64,000 bases of DNA from Desulfoluna limicola (lineage in GTDB: Bacteria; Desulfobacterota; Desulfobacteria; Desulfobacterales; Desulfolunaceae). Shown one piece after another: positions 44,086 through 53,291 of this stretch. The notes under the pieces were generated by a model, which saw only the letters and a list, made by a program, of their open reading frames with translations, searched no databases and was not told the DNA's origin. The stretch's first letter is position 1. Every line of letters starts with the position of its first letter. Made by a program: the position numbers and the translations under genes. The stretch is taken from the NCBI RefSeq assembly GCF_021654575.1, contig NZ_AP024488.1, positions 2,875,501-2,939,500 on the forward strand. The letters run 5' to 3'.

Positions 44086-44533
44086 GTGAGAGTCAGAAGA
44101 GCAGAATTGAAGGACCTGGACTATCTTGTGGGCTTTACCTCGGAAGAGGCACGGGAGGCCGAAGGCACCGTAAAAAGCCCCGAGACACTTGAAAAGGGCA
44201 TCCGATCCGCCCTTGAGGACAGCAGCATCGCTTTATATTTGGGTGTTGGCGAATGAGTATGACACGCCCGTGGGGAACATCTCCGCCTTGAGGGAGAGGA
44301 ACGATTGGAACGCCGGGTACTACGGGTGGATTCAAAGCATGTATCTTTCCCTGGCGTATCGTGGCAACGGCTGGATGGCACCCCTTCTTGACGCGGTGAA
44401 ATCAGACGTCAAAATGCAACAGGGCCTTGAACTGCGTCTCTACGTCCATGAAACAAACAACGTCGCCATCAGGGCTTACGAAAAAGCCCGCTTCACCCAC
44501 TCCAGCTACAGAATCATGACCCAACCTCTCTAA
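44086..44533 (+). pseudogene. GNAT-family N-acetyltransferase, frameshifted
   Basis: The N-terminal half (GTG start at 44086 with GGAGAAGCAC) reads MRVRRAELKDLDYLVGFTS... to SSIALY. The second half (from about 44235 to 44533, in another frame) continues WVLANEYDTPVGNISALRER..., with the acetyl-CoA site YRGNGWMAPLLDAV and the C-terminal YVHETNNVAIRAYEKARF. The two halves join if one T is removed from the TATTTGGG run near 44239. Either the gene is inactivated or the run hides a sequencing error. It lies 55 bases after the GntR gene, on the same strand. Confidence 0.75.
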
Positions 44534-44596
44534 GCGACAGAATACAGCAACTTACCACGCAGAATCCAGAGGTAACCTTTCAGTTACTCAAAATAA

Positions 44597-44813
44597 CCTC
44601 CGGGGGCCAAACGTTTGCCTGTTCCGAAAGAGGGGTTTGCCAAACAGGTTTTGAGCACAGTTTCGATTGCGTCGCAGATGTCTGCAATCCATGCCGTTTG
44701 GGCTTAACGAGTCTGTGATTCCCTTTTCTTTAGCCCCTGCGGGGCGAAAGAAAAGGGAATCACAATCGGAACGTTTTTGCGGAGCTTTTTTCAAAAAGCG
44801 ACCCGCCGGAGGC
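44597..44813. repeat. GCCTCCGGCGG intergenic repeat, copy 13, with a 23-bp hairpin
   Basis: The left end is truncated (CCTCCGGGGGCCAAACG). In the middle, 44715-44737 pairs with 44741-44763 over 23 positions with one mismatch around a three-base loop. The right module GGAACGTTTTTGCGGAGC leads to CCCGCCGGAGGC. The flank ATAGCTGAATCGTTAC matches other copies. The variable middle is longer than in most copies. Confidence 0.75.
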
Positions 44814-44851
44814 ATAGCTGAATCGTTACGACGGATCTTTCATTAAGGCCC

Positions 44852-45391
44852 CTATGTCTTGACCATGCGATCCAGCATATCGGCAGCGTTGTCAGCCCGT
44901 ATCACCAAGTTTCGGTCTGATGATGCCAGAAAGCCTTCTCGCTCCGCGTTATCAAGCAGGGCGTCCAGTGGCGCGTAATAATTGTTTACGTTGAGAAGTC
45001 CGCATGGCTTGGTGTGAAATCCCAGCTTTGCCCAGGTGTATACTTCAAAAAACTCCTCAAAGGTCCCGATCCCACCGGGAAGAGCCACAAACCCGTCAGA
45101 CAACTCTGCCATCAGGGCTTTTCGGTCATGCATGGTGGGCACAACGTGAAGCTCTGTCAGGCCCGGGTGGAAAATTTCCTTGTCCTTGAGGGCCTGGACC
45201 GTCACACCGATAACCTTGCCCCCTGCCTCCAGCACACTGTCTGCCAGCAATTTCATGAGGCCCGTATCGGATCCACCGTACACACAGGTGAGACCACGGG
45301 TGGCCAGTTCCCTGCCCATCTCTTGAGTTGCCTGGGCATAAGCCTCGATGGAGCCGGGGTTGGCCCCTAAAAAAATACAAATCGAACGCAT
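44852..45391 (-). CDS. LOG-family (lysine decarboxylase-like) nucleotide hydrolase
   Basis: A 179-residue Rossmann protein with the LOG signature PGGIGTFEEFFE (about 106-117), preceded by MHDRKALMAELSDGFVAL. The first strand ICIFLGANPGS is typical of the family. LOG proteins release the base from AMP-type nucleotides or cytokinin nucleotides. It forms a two-gene minus-strand unit with the MarR gene upstream (9 nt gap). The start has AAGGAGTTACC. Confidence 0.9.
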   Translation of the reverse strand: MRSICIFLGANPGSIEAYAQATQEMGRELATRGLTCVYGGSDTGLMKLLADSVLEAGGKVIGVTVQALKDKEIFHPGLTELHVVPTMHDRKALMAELSDGFVALPGGIGTFEEFFEVYTWAKLGFHTKPCGLLNVNNYYAPLDALLDNAEREGFLASSDRNLVIRADNAADMLDRMVKT

Positions 45392-45400
45392 GGTAACTCC

Positions 45401-45856
45401 TTATCCTTCGTCTTTGTCCGTGTTCATAAAATCATGAATGATGGCGTAGTACTCAGGCAGAACCGCACTGAGTTTTTCACGGCCCGTGCCCGTCAACGTG
45501 ATCCACTTTGCCCTGCCGTCTTCGGCATGGGGGTTGATGTGAAGCAACCCATCGTCCTTCATGGATTTCAATGTATTGGTCACAATGGGGCGGGAGATAT
45601 CGAGCTTTTCTGCAATCTCTTTGGCCAAAAGGCCGCCATGGAGCCCTTCGCGGTCCAGAACAATCAAAACAAGAAACCGGGTCTGAGACAGCTTATGCGT
45701 CGCAAAATAGGCCTCGATACGTCGTAGAAGAAGGCTTGCACGTCGCAACAGCCTGAGTCCCTCCCCCACATCATCCACATCCATTTGGGGGAAACGCTCT
45801 TTGTATCCCTTAAGCATTTCCCGGGATGGCAGCTCCTTTAAAAAAAACATCCCCAT
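45401..45856 (-). CDS. MarR-family transcriptional regulator
   Basis: A 151-residue winged-helix protein. The pattern LVLIVLDREGLHGGLLAKEIAEKLDISRPIVTNTLKSMKDDGLLHINPHAEDGRAKWITLTGTGREKL has the MarR DNA-recognition helix and the DGRxKxxxLT wing. It is co-transcribed with the LOG gene. The start at 45856 follows AGAGGATAG. Confidence 0.9.
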   Translation of the reverse strand: MGMFFLKELPSREMLKGYKERFPQMDVDDVGEGLRLLRRASLLLRRIEAYFATHKLSQTRFLVLIVLDREGLHGGLLAKEIAEKLDISRPIVTNTLKSMKDDGLLHINPHAEDGRAKWITLTGTGREKLSAVLPEYYAIIHDFMNTDKDEG

Positions 45857-46040
45857 CTATCCTCTGATCAGGTCTCTTAGAATTGGCTTCACCGACACGC
45901 CCATTTAATTATCATGCTAACTACATTGCCCCATGGAGCGTGTCAACAGAAACCATGGCCCCTTGGAGTGGTTGATGACCTATTACGGGGCTGTTGGTCG
46001 TCCATTGTCCATCTTCTACTGGCTTCGATTGGGCCTAATT

Positions 46041-46097
46041 GGGTCAGACCTTCCTAATCCCTTGCTTTCTTTCTGATGGGGTCAGACCTTCTTAATT
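46041..46097. repeat. direct repeat GGGTCAGACCTTC(C/T)TAAT
   Basis: Two copies of an 18-base word, at 46041-46058 and about 46079-46096, lie in the 600-base gap upstream of the tetR-type gene. Such words often flank remnants of REP-associated transposases, but no transposase reading frame is present. The rest of 45857-46370 shows nothing else. Confidence 0.45.
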
Positions 46098-46374
46098 CAC
46101 TGTTTTCTCGATATATAAATAGAAATTTCCAGCTCAAAAACGCCTTAGAACGTTAATTCTTGATTAAAATTACAGCCCCCTTCCCCAACCGCATCCATTC
46201 CCACCCATTGCGCACCACAACACCATAACAGATCGTTCCCCCCGTTTGCCGGCTCTTCGACACGGAGCCACTAACGCCAGGCCTGTTAGCCGTTCAAACA
46301 ATCACCCTTGACCCTTTTTTCACCGACATTCCTCCGTGTTCCCAGTGAGTACCTCAAAAAAAACTTGCATCCAA

Positions 46375-46427
46375 TTCAAACATCGTTTAAAACTCCCTTC
46401 CAAACACCATTTCAAACACTGTTTGAA
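46375..46427. promoter_or_regulatory. TetR-type operator pair upstream of the RND operon
   Basis: TTCAAACACTGTTTGAA (46411-46427) is a perfect inverted repeat with a one-base centre. A weaker partner TTCAAACATCGTTTAAA sits at 46375-46391, centres 36 bases apart, and CAAACA half-sites lie between. Together they precede the TetR-family gene at 46458, so self-regulation and control of the efflux operon are likely. Confidence 0.6.
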
Positions 46428-46457
46428 TTCAACCAACACCCCACCCAACGGAAACGA

Positions 46458-47084
46458 ATGGATACAAAGACCAAAATACTCGATTCAGCGGAAAAGCTCA
46501 TCGTGGAGTTGGGGGCCGACAAGGCGTCCATGCGGAAAATAACAGAGGAAGCAGGGGTCAATGTGGCAGCTATCAACTACCACTTCGGCTCCAAAGACAA
46601 CCTGATCTCTGCCATTGTCACCCGGTTTCTCACCCCCCTTGAGGAGGATCAGACAACACGCCTGAAAAAGGTGATGGAAAAGGCCGGAGATGAAGCCCCA
46701 GTCCTGGAAGATCTGCTGCGAAGTCAGCTCGAACCCCTCTATGAGTTCGCCGTGTCCAACCCGGACTGGATGAACGTCTTTCACCAATTTGCCGCGGCCT
46801 ATGAAAACGAGGATTTCTTCAAGCAGAACCTCAAGGCCATTCTGGAAAAGAAGCTCCTCTATCTGGCCGACTGCATGGAGATGGCCCTGCCACACCTCCC
46901 AAGAATGTCCCTGCTCCGACGCATCGCCTTCTTTCGGCTCTCGGCCTTCGGGATCATGAAAGGGGAATGCATCATGGAAGAGTCCATTGCCATCCTGGGG
47001 ATCGACAGTGACCCCGAGGCCATGCTGGAGGAGTTGATCCTGTACATCGCCAGCGGGCTTCGAGCGGCCCCGATTTTGCCCTAA
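46458..47084 (+). CDS. TetR-family transcriptional regulator
   Basis: The start MDTKTKILDSAEKL at 46458 is chosen. The longer frame from 46308 merely translates the operator repeats (FKTPFQTPFQTLFEF). The 208-aa protein has the TetR helix-turn-helix ADKASMRKITEEAGVNVAAINYHFGSKDNLISAIV, and a helical ligand domain with the C-terminal DUF1956-like features seen in CerR/RutR-type regulators. It lies upstream of the MFP-RND-TolC genes on the same strand and probably represses them. Confidence 0.9.
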   Translation: MDTKTKILDSAEKLIVELGADKASMRKITEEAGVNVAAINYHFGSKDNLISAIVTRFLTPLEEDQTTRLKKVMEKAGDEAPVLEDLLRSQLEPLYEFAVSNPDWMNVFHQFAAAYENEDFFKQNLKAILEKKLLYLADCMEMALPHLPRMSLLRRIAFFRLSAFGIMKGECIMEESIAILGIDSDPEAMLEELILYIASGLRAAPILP

Positions 47085-47262
47085 GGCAGTGGTCCCGGAA
47101 CCTGTCCGGGCTTTTTAAAAAAAACCACACGGACACCGCAGGAAAACCGCCGGGCGTTCGTTTATATCTCTTTACAGTAGCAGAAGTATAAAACACATCG
47201 GTGATCTCCTGACACGGAAAGGCCACCGCTTGAATCGACCCTACAGTTCAGTGAGGAAAACA

Positions 47263-48324
47263 ATGAAAGCAGTCAAATGGATGACACTAATTACGATGCT
47301 CGCCATGCCGATTCTGGCCCATGCCGAGGGCCCCGCCCAGCCTCCGGCGCGTGTGGTGACGAGCCAGGTGCAACAGAAGACCATCGCCAAAACCCTCAAT
47401 GTGATGGGAACACTCCAGTTTGACCGCATCTCCGCCCTCTCTCCGCAAGTAAGCGGCCAGGTGGAGTCGGTTCATGTGATGGAGGGCGACAGGGTGGAAA
47501 AAGGCGCCCCCCTCTTCCGTCTCAACCTTGACTTTGTCCAGAACGAAATCGACACGATCAAAACCCAGATCACCCAGGTGGAGGTCCGCCTGGCCAAGGC
47601 CAACAAAGACCTCTCCCGCTATGAGACCCTCTTCCAGCAGCACGCGGCCAGTGAGCAGGAGTACGACAACATGCGCCTCTCCATGGAAGATCTGGCCATC
47701 CAGAAGGCCACCCTGGAAGAGACCCTGGAGCTGGCCAACCTTAAAAAAGCGAAGAGCGTCATCCGGGCGCCTTTTGCCGGTGTGATCCTGGAAAAGAACG
47801 CGGACGAAGGAAACTGGGTGTCTCCGGGAGGCCAGCTCTGCCTTATCGGCTCCATGGAAGACCTCTACGTCAAAGTCCCCATGGCGGAGAACCTGCTGGT
47901 GTTCGCCAAGAAAGGGGATGAGGTCAGTGTCTCCATCACGGCCCTCTCCATCACCACCCAGGGCATCATCAACGGGTTCATCCCCGTGGCCGATCCCACC
48001 ACCAAAAATATCTTCGTCAAAGTAAAGCTGCCGAAAATGAAGACCGCGGTCCTCAACATGAGCGCCACCGTCTCCATGCCCGCCTCTGACAAGCAGGAGA
48101 TGGTCCTGATTCCCCGGGACTCCCTGGTGACCGTTAACGGCCAGACCATGGTGTACACCATCAAAGAGGGCGCCGCCGAGCCCCTTTCCGTCACCGTGCT
48201 CGCCTATGTGGGGGAGGCGGCAGGTATCGCAGCGGGATCGGTCAACCCGGGAATGCCCGTTGTCTCCGACGGCAACGATCGGCTTCGTCCCGGCCAGCCC
48301 GTGACGGTCATCGGGACCAATTAA
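47263..48324 (+). CDS. RND efflux periplasmic adaptor (MFP/HlyD)
   Basis: The start at 47263 follows GAGGAAAACA and begins a signal peptide (MKAVKWMTLITMLAMPILAHA). The 353-residue protein then has the lipoyl half-motif ALSPQVSGQVESVHVMEGDRVEKGAPLF, an alpha-hairpin (FVQNEIDTIKTQITQVEVRLAKANKDLSRYETLFQQHAASEQEYDNMRLS), the second lipoyl half IRAPFAGVILEKNADEGNWVSPGGQL, and beta-barrel and membrane-proximal domains. It links the inner-membrane pump to TolC. No lipobox is present. Confidence 0.93.
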   Translation: MKAVKWMTLITMLAMPILAHAEGPAQPPARVVTSQVQQKTIAKTLNVMGTLQFDRISALSPQVSGQVESVHVMEGDRVEKGAPLFRLNLDFVQNEIDTIKTQITQVEVRLAKANKDLSRYETLFQQHAASEQEYDNMRLSMEDLAIQKATLEETLELANLKKAKSVIRAPFAGVILEKNADEGNWVSPGGQLCLIGSMEDLYVKVPMAENLLVFAKKGDEVSVSITALSITTQGIINGFIPVADPTTKNIFVKVKLPKMKTAVLNMSATVSMPASDKQEMVLIPRDSLVTVNGQTMVYTIKEGAAEPLSVTVLAYVGEAAGIAAGSVNPGMPVVSDGNDRLRPGQPVTVIGTN

Positions 48325-48462
48325 CAGGACCAGAGTGTCTCCTGCCGCCCCCGGGAGAAGAGAGCCCATCTCATGGCTGAGGCGCCTTGAATCGAGCGCC
48401 AACACCTACGCCAGCCTTGCCGGGCATCCAATGATTGATTAGTTAGGGATACCAAGCCACCC

Positions 48463-51400
48463 ATGGATTTGATTAAATTTTCCATCCAACGCCCCGTCAC
48501 CGCCGCCGTGATGGTTATCATGATCGTGCTTTTCGGTTTCATCGGGCTCTCCAAGCTTCCCGTGCAGCTGGCGCCTGACACCGACATGCCCGAAATCGAG
48601 GTCATGACCACCTGGGCCGGGGCCAGCCCCAGCGAGCTGGAAACCGAAGTCGTCGAAAAACAGGAAGACAAGCTCAAGAGCCTCCAGGGACTCCAGAAGA
48701 TGGAGAGCTCCAGCTACAACGACTACGCCACAGTGACCCTCACCTTTGACCTGGAGACCAACGTGGACACGGCCCTTTTACGGGTCTCCAACAAACTCAG
48801 CGAGGTCTCCGGCTACCCGGACAACGTGAACGAGCCGGTCATCTCAAGCTCCGGCGGCTCCTCAAGCCCCATCATCTGGATGCAGCTCCGGGCCAAAAAA
48901 GAGAGCGGGACCAACATCCTTGCCCAGCGCACCTTCTTTGAAAACGAGATCAAGCAGTACCTTGAGCGCATTGACGGGGTGGCCTCCCTCATGGTCTTCG
49001 GCGGCACCGAAGACCAGCTGGAGATCGTTCTCAACCCTGAAAAAATGGCCCGCCGCGGCATCACCATCAACCAGGTGATCACCCGCGTCACCGCCGCCAA
49101 CAACGACATCTCCGCCGGCGTTCTCGGCATCGACCGCAGGAACTACCGCATCCGGACCACCTCCAAGTTCCAGAACGTCGCAGATCCTCTGGAGGTGGTG
49201 ATCATGGATGACGGCATTAACCGGGTGTTCCTCAGGGACATCGCCGATGTCCGCATCGGCTACGAGCCCCAGTTCGTGTCGGTCATGGAAAATGGTGACG
49301 AAGGCATCGTCATCGGGGTGAAAAAGCAGAAGGGCGGCAACGTCATCGAGATCGTGGACCGTGTCAAACAGGTGGTGAACGAGCTCAACGATGGAATCCT
49401 GGCTGAACGGGGCCTCTACATCAACTGGTCCCACGATGAAGCGCCCTACATCCTGCGTTCCATCGCCACCATGAAGAAAAACGTCTTTATCGGCGCGTTC
49501 CTGGCCATCATCGTACTGGCCACATTCCTCAGAAGTGCGCGTTCCACAGGCACCATCGGCCTTGCCATTCCCATCTCGGCCATCGGCACCTTCATCTCCC
49601 TGTGGCTGATGAACCGCAACTTAAACGTGGTGAGCCTGGCCGGTATCTCCTTTGCCGTGGGCATGCTGGTGGACAACTCCATCGTGGTCCTGGAGAACAT
49701 CGACCGGCACCTGAAGCTCGGCAAAAAGACCTTTGACGCCGTCTACGAGGGGGCCTCTGAGGTATACGGCGCCGTTATCGCCTCGACCCTCACCACCGTG
49801 GCGGTCTTCCTGCCCGTTATTTTCATGAAGCAGGAAGCCGGACAGCTCTTCCGGGACATCGCCATCGCCATTACCACGGCCATTCTCCTGAGCCTGTTCG
49901 TCTCCATCACGGTGATCCCCTCCTTCATGCACCTCATCTACAAGAAGAAGGGTCCGAGCGAAAAAGAGGGCGGCTTCATCGGCAAGATCGGGGACACATT
50001 CATCTCTGGCATCATGGCGGTCTCCAACTTCTGCCTTAAAAACATCGTCACCCGTGTGGGGTGCGTGGTGGTCTTCACCGCCTTCTCCATCCTCATCGCC
50101 TGGGCCCTCATGCCCAAGGCCGAGTACCTGCCCCAGGGCAACCAGAACTTCATCATGAGCATCCTGGTGCCCCCCCCGGGCTACTCTGCGGACAAACGCA
50201 AGGAAGTGGGTGACTACATATTCCAGGAGACGCAAAAATACCGTCAGGACACCGGTGAAGGCCTGCCCAAAATTGAAAACGTCTTCTATGTCTCTGCGGA
50301 CATGATCAGCCTCTTTGGCGTCACCATGGTGGACGAAGACGAAACACGGGCAGGAGAGCTGATCCCCTCACTGAACAACATCATCTACTCCATGCCCGGC
50401 ATGTTCGGCATCAGCCTTCAGCCCGGCATCTTCGAGTCCGGACTCGGCAAGGGACGCACCATTGACCTGAACATCTCCGGTGAAGACATGGGCGCCATCG
50501 TCCAGGCGGGCTACACCCTCATGGGAGCTGTCGGCCAGACGGTGCCGAACTCCCAGATCCGCCCTGTTCCATCCCTTGAGATCGCCTACCCCGAAGGACG
50601 CATCATCCCGGACAAGCAAAAACTGGCGGCCAACGGCCTGACGGAACAGCAGCTTGGAATCTATGTGGACGTGCTCATGGACGGCCGAAAGGTGGCGGAC
50701 TACAGCCCCGACGGCAAGGACCGCATCGACCTGGTCATCCGGGGCGAAGAAACAGACTTCAAAACCCCGGAAGCCATCCTTAACGCCCCCATGGTGAACA
50801 ACCTCGGCCAGCTGGTGCGTGTGCGTGACGTGTCCTCCCTCTCGTACGAGCATGGCATGACCCAGATCGACCGCCTTGAAAAACGACGGAACATCCGCCT
50901 GGAGATCACTCCCCCTGTGGAGATCCCCCTTCAGGAGGCCATGGAGAACATCCGTGCCAACGTGGACGGACTGAAAGAAGCCGGCCAGCTCTCCGGGGTG
51001 GACGTAAAACTGGGCGGCAACGCCGACAAGCTGGTGGAGACCTTTGACGCCCTGAAATGGAACCTGCTCCTGGCGATTCTCATCACCTACCTGCTGATGG
51101 CTGCACTCTTTGAGAACTTTCTCTACCCCTTCATCATCCTCTTCTCCGTGCCCCTGGCTGCCGCCGGCGGGTTCATCGGACTGAGACTGGTGGACCTCCT
51201 TGTGGCCCCGCAACCCCTGGACGTCCTGACGATGCTGGGCTTTATCATCCTGGTGGGCACGGTGGTCAACAACGCCATCCTCATCGTGCACCAGTCCCTC
51301 AACAACGTGCGCTATGAGAACATGCTGGGGATGGAAGCCATCACCGATGCGGTTCGCACCCGTATCCGCCCCATCTTCATGAGCGTCTGCACCAGTGTCT

Positions 51401-51594
51401 CCGGCTTCCTGCCCCTGGTACTGGCAACCGACGCCGGCTCCGAGCTCTACCGCGGCATCGGCAGCGTGCTGCTGGGAGGCATGGCCCTCTCGACCCTGTT
51501 CACCCTTTTTGTCATCCCCGCCCTTCTCTCCTTCTTTATCGGTTGGGAGGAAAAAGGCGCCGACACGGAAGGCACCACCCAAATGGTGGCGTAA
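48463..51594 (+). CDS. RND-family multidrug efflux permease (AcrB type)
   Basis: A 1,043-residue inner-membrane proton antiporter. The start MDLIKFSIQRPVTAAVMVIMIVLFGFIGLSKLPVQLAPD is standard. Two repeats each carry six helices and a large periplasmic loop. The proton-relay motif GMLVDNSIVVLENI (residues about 398-411) shows a single Asp-Asn variant of the usual DD pair, and GxxxDxxxxVxxNI in the second half reads GFIILVGTVVNNAILIVH. It exports drugs, lipophiles or metals with the adaptor and TolC protein. Confidence 0.95.
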   Translation: MDLIKFSIQRPVTAAVMVIMIVLFGFIGLSKLPVQLAPDTDMPEIEVMTTWAGASPSELETEVVEKQEDKLKSLQGLQKMESSSYNDYATVTLTFDLETNVDTALLRVSNKLSEVSGYPDNVNEPVISSSGGSSSPIIWMQLRAKKESGTNILAQRTFFENEIKQYLERIDGVASLMVFGGTEDQLEIVLNPEKMARRGITINQVITRVTAANNDISAGVLGIDRRNYRIRTTSKFQNVADPLEVVIMDDGINRVFLRDIADVRIGYEPQFVSVMENGDEGIVIGVKKQKGGNVIEIVDRVKQVVNELNDGILAERGLYINWSHDEAPYILRSIATMKKNVFIGAFLAIIVLATFLRSARSTGTIGLAIPISAIGTFISLWLMNRNLNVVSLAGISFAVGMLVDNSIVVLENIDRHLKLGKKTFDAVYEGASEVYGAVIASTLTTVAVFLPVIFMKQEAGQLFRDIAIAITTAILLSLFVSITVIPSFMHLIYKKKGPSEKEGGFIGKIGDTFISGIMAVSNFCLKNIVTRVGCVVVFTAFSILIAWALMPKAEYLPQGNQNFIMSILVPPPGYSADKRKEVGDYIFQETQKYRQDTGEGLPKIENVFYVSADMISLFGVTMVDEDETRAGELIPSLNNIIYSMPGMFGISLQPGIFESGLGKGRTIDLNISGEDMGAIVQAGYTLMGAVGQTVPNSQIRPVPSLEIAYPEGRIIPDKQKLAANGLTEQQLGIYVDVLMDGRKVADYSPDGKDRIDLVIRGEETDFKTPEAILNAPMVNNLGQLVRVRDVSSLSYEHGMTQIDRLEKRRNIRLEITPPVEIPLQEAMENIRANVDGLKEAGQLSGVDVKLGGNADKLVETFDALKWNLLLAILITYLLMAALFENFLYPFIILFSVPLAAAGGFIGLRLVDLLVAPQPLDVLTMLGFIILVGTVVNNAILIVHQSLNNVRYENMLGMEAITDAVRTRIRPIFMSVCTSVSGFLPLVLATDAGSELYRGIGSVLLGGMALSTLFTLFVIPALLSFFIGWEEKGADTEGTTQMVA

Positions 51595-51622
51595 AAACGA
51601 AGTAACGGTACAGATCATGTGT

Positions 51623-51840
51623 GCCTCCGGCGGCCCTGCCGGGGGCCAACCTTTTGGAACGTTTGACAAACAGGTTTCAACCACGATTTCAGCCCATTCA
51701 AGCCTCTGATACACCGGCAATCCTGGCGTAACAACCACGCCTCGTCTTGTGTGGCCAGCCCCGACGGGGTTGGCCACACAAGACGAGGCAACCGGAACGT
51801 TTTTGCGGAGCTTTTTGAAAAAAAGAGACCCGCCGGAGGC
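51623..51840. repeat. GCCTCCGGCGG intergenic repeat, copy 14, with a 24-bp hairpin inside the RND operon
   Basis: Complete copy: GCCTCCGGCGGCCCTGCC at the left and GACCCGCCGGAGGC at the right. In the middle, 51739-51762 pairs with 51766-51789 over 24 positions with one G-T wobble around GAC. It separates the pump gene from tolC by nearly 290 bases in an otherwise tight operon. It is not followed by a T run, so it need not stop transcription. Confidence 0.8.
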
Positions 51841-51882
51841 TTTTTCTTGAGTGTTTTTATATTCTTCAATGAGGTCACAACA

Positions 51883-53175
51883 ATGAAACGACTCCTCCTC
51901 ATCACGGCCCTTTGCCTGGCAGCATCCCCGCTTCACGCCCTGACCCTGTCCGAGCTGCAGCAGGAAGCCCTTTCCCAGCGTCACAGCGTGAAAGCCTTTG
52001 AAGCCGAGGCCGCCATCGCCGAAAAGAACGTCCAGGCGGCACGAAGCCCCTTCCTCCCCAGTGTGGATGTGGGCTACTCGGCAAACCGCTACAACCATGA
52101 GACCATCACCGGCACCCAGGAGAAGAACGATGCCTTCCAGGGCAGCATCTCCCTGAACGTCTTTTCCGGTTTTTCCGACGCCTACAACCTGAAGACCGCC
52201 AAATCAGGGGCCGAAGCCGGCCAGCTGAACCTTCAAGGGACCAGGCAGGACGTCAGCCAAAGCGTGGCTCTGGCCTACCTCGGCGTCTACCGCAGCAGGC
52301 AGAACCTCAAAGTGGCCCAGGATGCGGTGAGCCTCTACCGGGATCGGTACCGGGAGATGCAGCTCAAATACAACGTTGGGGTTCTCAAGAAACGGGACCT
52401 TCTCTCGGTAAAGGTGGAGATGGACAACGCCGTTCAGACCGAACGGAAAACCAAGGCCAGCATCACCTCGGCTCTCAACACCCTGGCCCTTGTCGTAGGG
52501 CGCCCCCTTACGGCGGAGGAAGTGGACTCCCTGGACTTCAGCATCTTCACCGATCTGCCCGTCGCCATTGAGGCGGAAGAGGGAAAGGCACTCCTTCTCT
52601 CGAAAAACAGCAGCCTTCTCTCCCTGCAGGAGAACCTGACCGGTGCCTCCATGCAGAAAAAGGCTGCCCGCGCCGCCTACATGCCACGTGTGGACGTCTC
52701 CGCGACTTACAACAGCCGCTACCTTGACGACTACAGCTTTGGCTCCTCAGAGACCAACGGGGATGATGTCCGCCTCACCGCCTCTGTCTCCATGAACCTC
52801 TTCGACGGCCTGAAAAAAGAGGCGACCATCAGCAAGGCGGCCTTGTCCGAGACGGCCATTCGTCACCAGCTGAGAGAGCTTGAAAACAACCTGACCACCA
52901 CCTTTGACAACGCCATCCTCGATCGGGACGTGGCCATCGACAACCTTTACGTGGCACGATCCGGCCTTGACGAAGCCGAAGAAAACCTCCGCATCACCGA
53001 CCTCGCCTTTGAGCAGGGTGTTGCCACCTCCACCGAGGTCCTGGACGCGATCTTCAACCTGTCCCGCGCCCGGTTCAACAGCATCTCGGCCCAGACCGAT
53101 GTCTTCTCCACCCACTTTACCCTGCTCCGCCTGACAGAGGGGTATGAGAGCGGCTCCGCCGCAAACAATGGGTAA
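51883..53175 (+). CDS. TolC-family outer-membrane efflux channel
   Basis: The start MKRLLLITALCLAASPLHA at 51883 has GAGGTCACAAC; the longer frame from 51751 is read-through of the repeat. The 430-aa mature protein shows two TolC/OEP repeats with long alpha-helical hairpins (LTLSELQQEALSQRHSVKAFEAEAAIAEKNVQ..., and TLNTLALVVGRPLT). No N-terminal Cys is present. It completes the tripartite efflux system after the repeat insertion. Confidence 0.93.
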   Translation: MKRLLLITALCLAASPLHALTLSELQQEALSQRHSVKAFEAEAAIAEKNVQAARSPFLPSVDVGYSANRYNHETITGTQEKNDAFQGSISLNVFSGFSDAYNLKTAKSGAEAGQLNLQGTRQDVSQSVALAYLGVYRSRQNLKVAQDAVSLYRDRYREMQLKYNVGVLKKRDLLSVKVEMDNAVQTERKTKASITSALNTLALVVGRPLTAEEVDSLDFSIFTDLPVAIEAEEGKALLLSKNSSLLSLQENLTGASMQKKAARAAYMPRVDVSATYNSRYLDDYSFGSSETNGDDVRLTASVSMNLFDGLKKEATISKAALSETAIRHQLRELENNLTTTFDNAILDRDVAIDNLYVARSGLDEAEENLRITDLAFEQGVATSTEVLDAIFNLSRARFNSISAQTDVFSTHFTLLRLTEGYESGSAANNG

Positions 53176-53191
53176 TAAGACCTAAAAAAAT

Positions 53192-53291
53192 GCCTCCGGC
53201 GGCAAGGTGAGCCACCATGAGAGCAGGTTGCGAATGCTCCCGACCTTCGTTCCTCAGGTCGATCACATTCGCTGACGGGCTGCGCCCGTGA
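53192..53291. repeat. GCCTCCGGCGG-family repeat, copy 15 (one end)
   Basis: The left end GCCTCCGGCGGCAAGGTGAG is followed by the hairpin 53230-53272 and the stem CGGGCTGCGCCCG. Bases 53230-53291 equal the reverse complement of 41236-41298. It lies just after tolC. The rest of 53292-53740 shows no gene. Confidence 0.65.

Noticed and set aside
46041-46097. Insertion sequence suggested by the GGGTCAGACC direct repeat
   Set aside because: No transposase frame and no inverted ends are visible; recorded only as a repeat.
47287-48405. 372-codon minus-strand frame over the MFP gene
   Set aside because: Antisense shadow of a well-supported adaptor gene.
50368-52098. 576-codon minus-strand frame across the RND pump, a repeat and tolC
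   Set aside because: It runs through two well-supported genes and a repeat in the opposite direction, and its His/Gln/Gly-rich translation is typical of antisense reading of GC-rich DNA.
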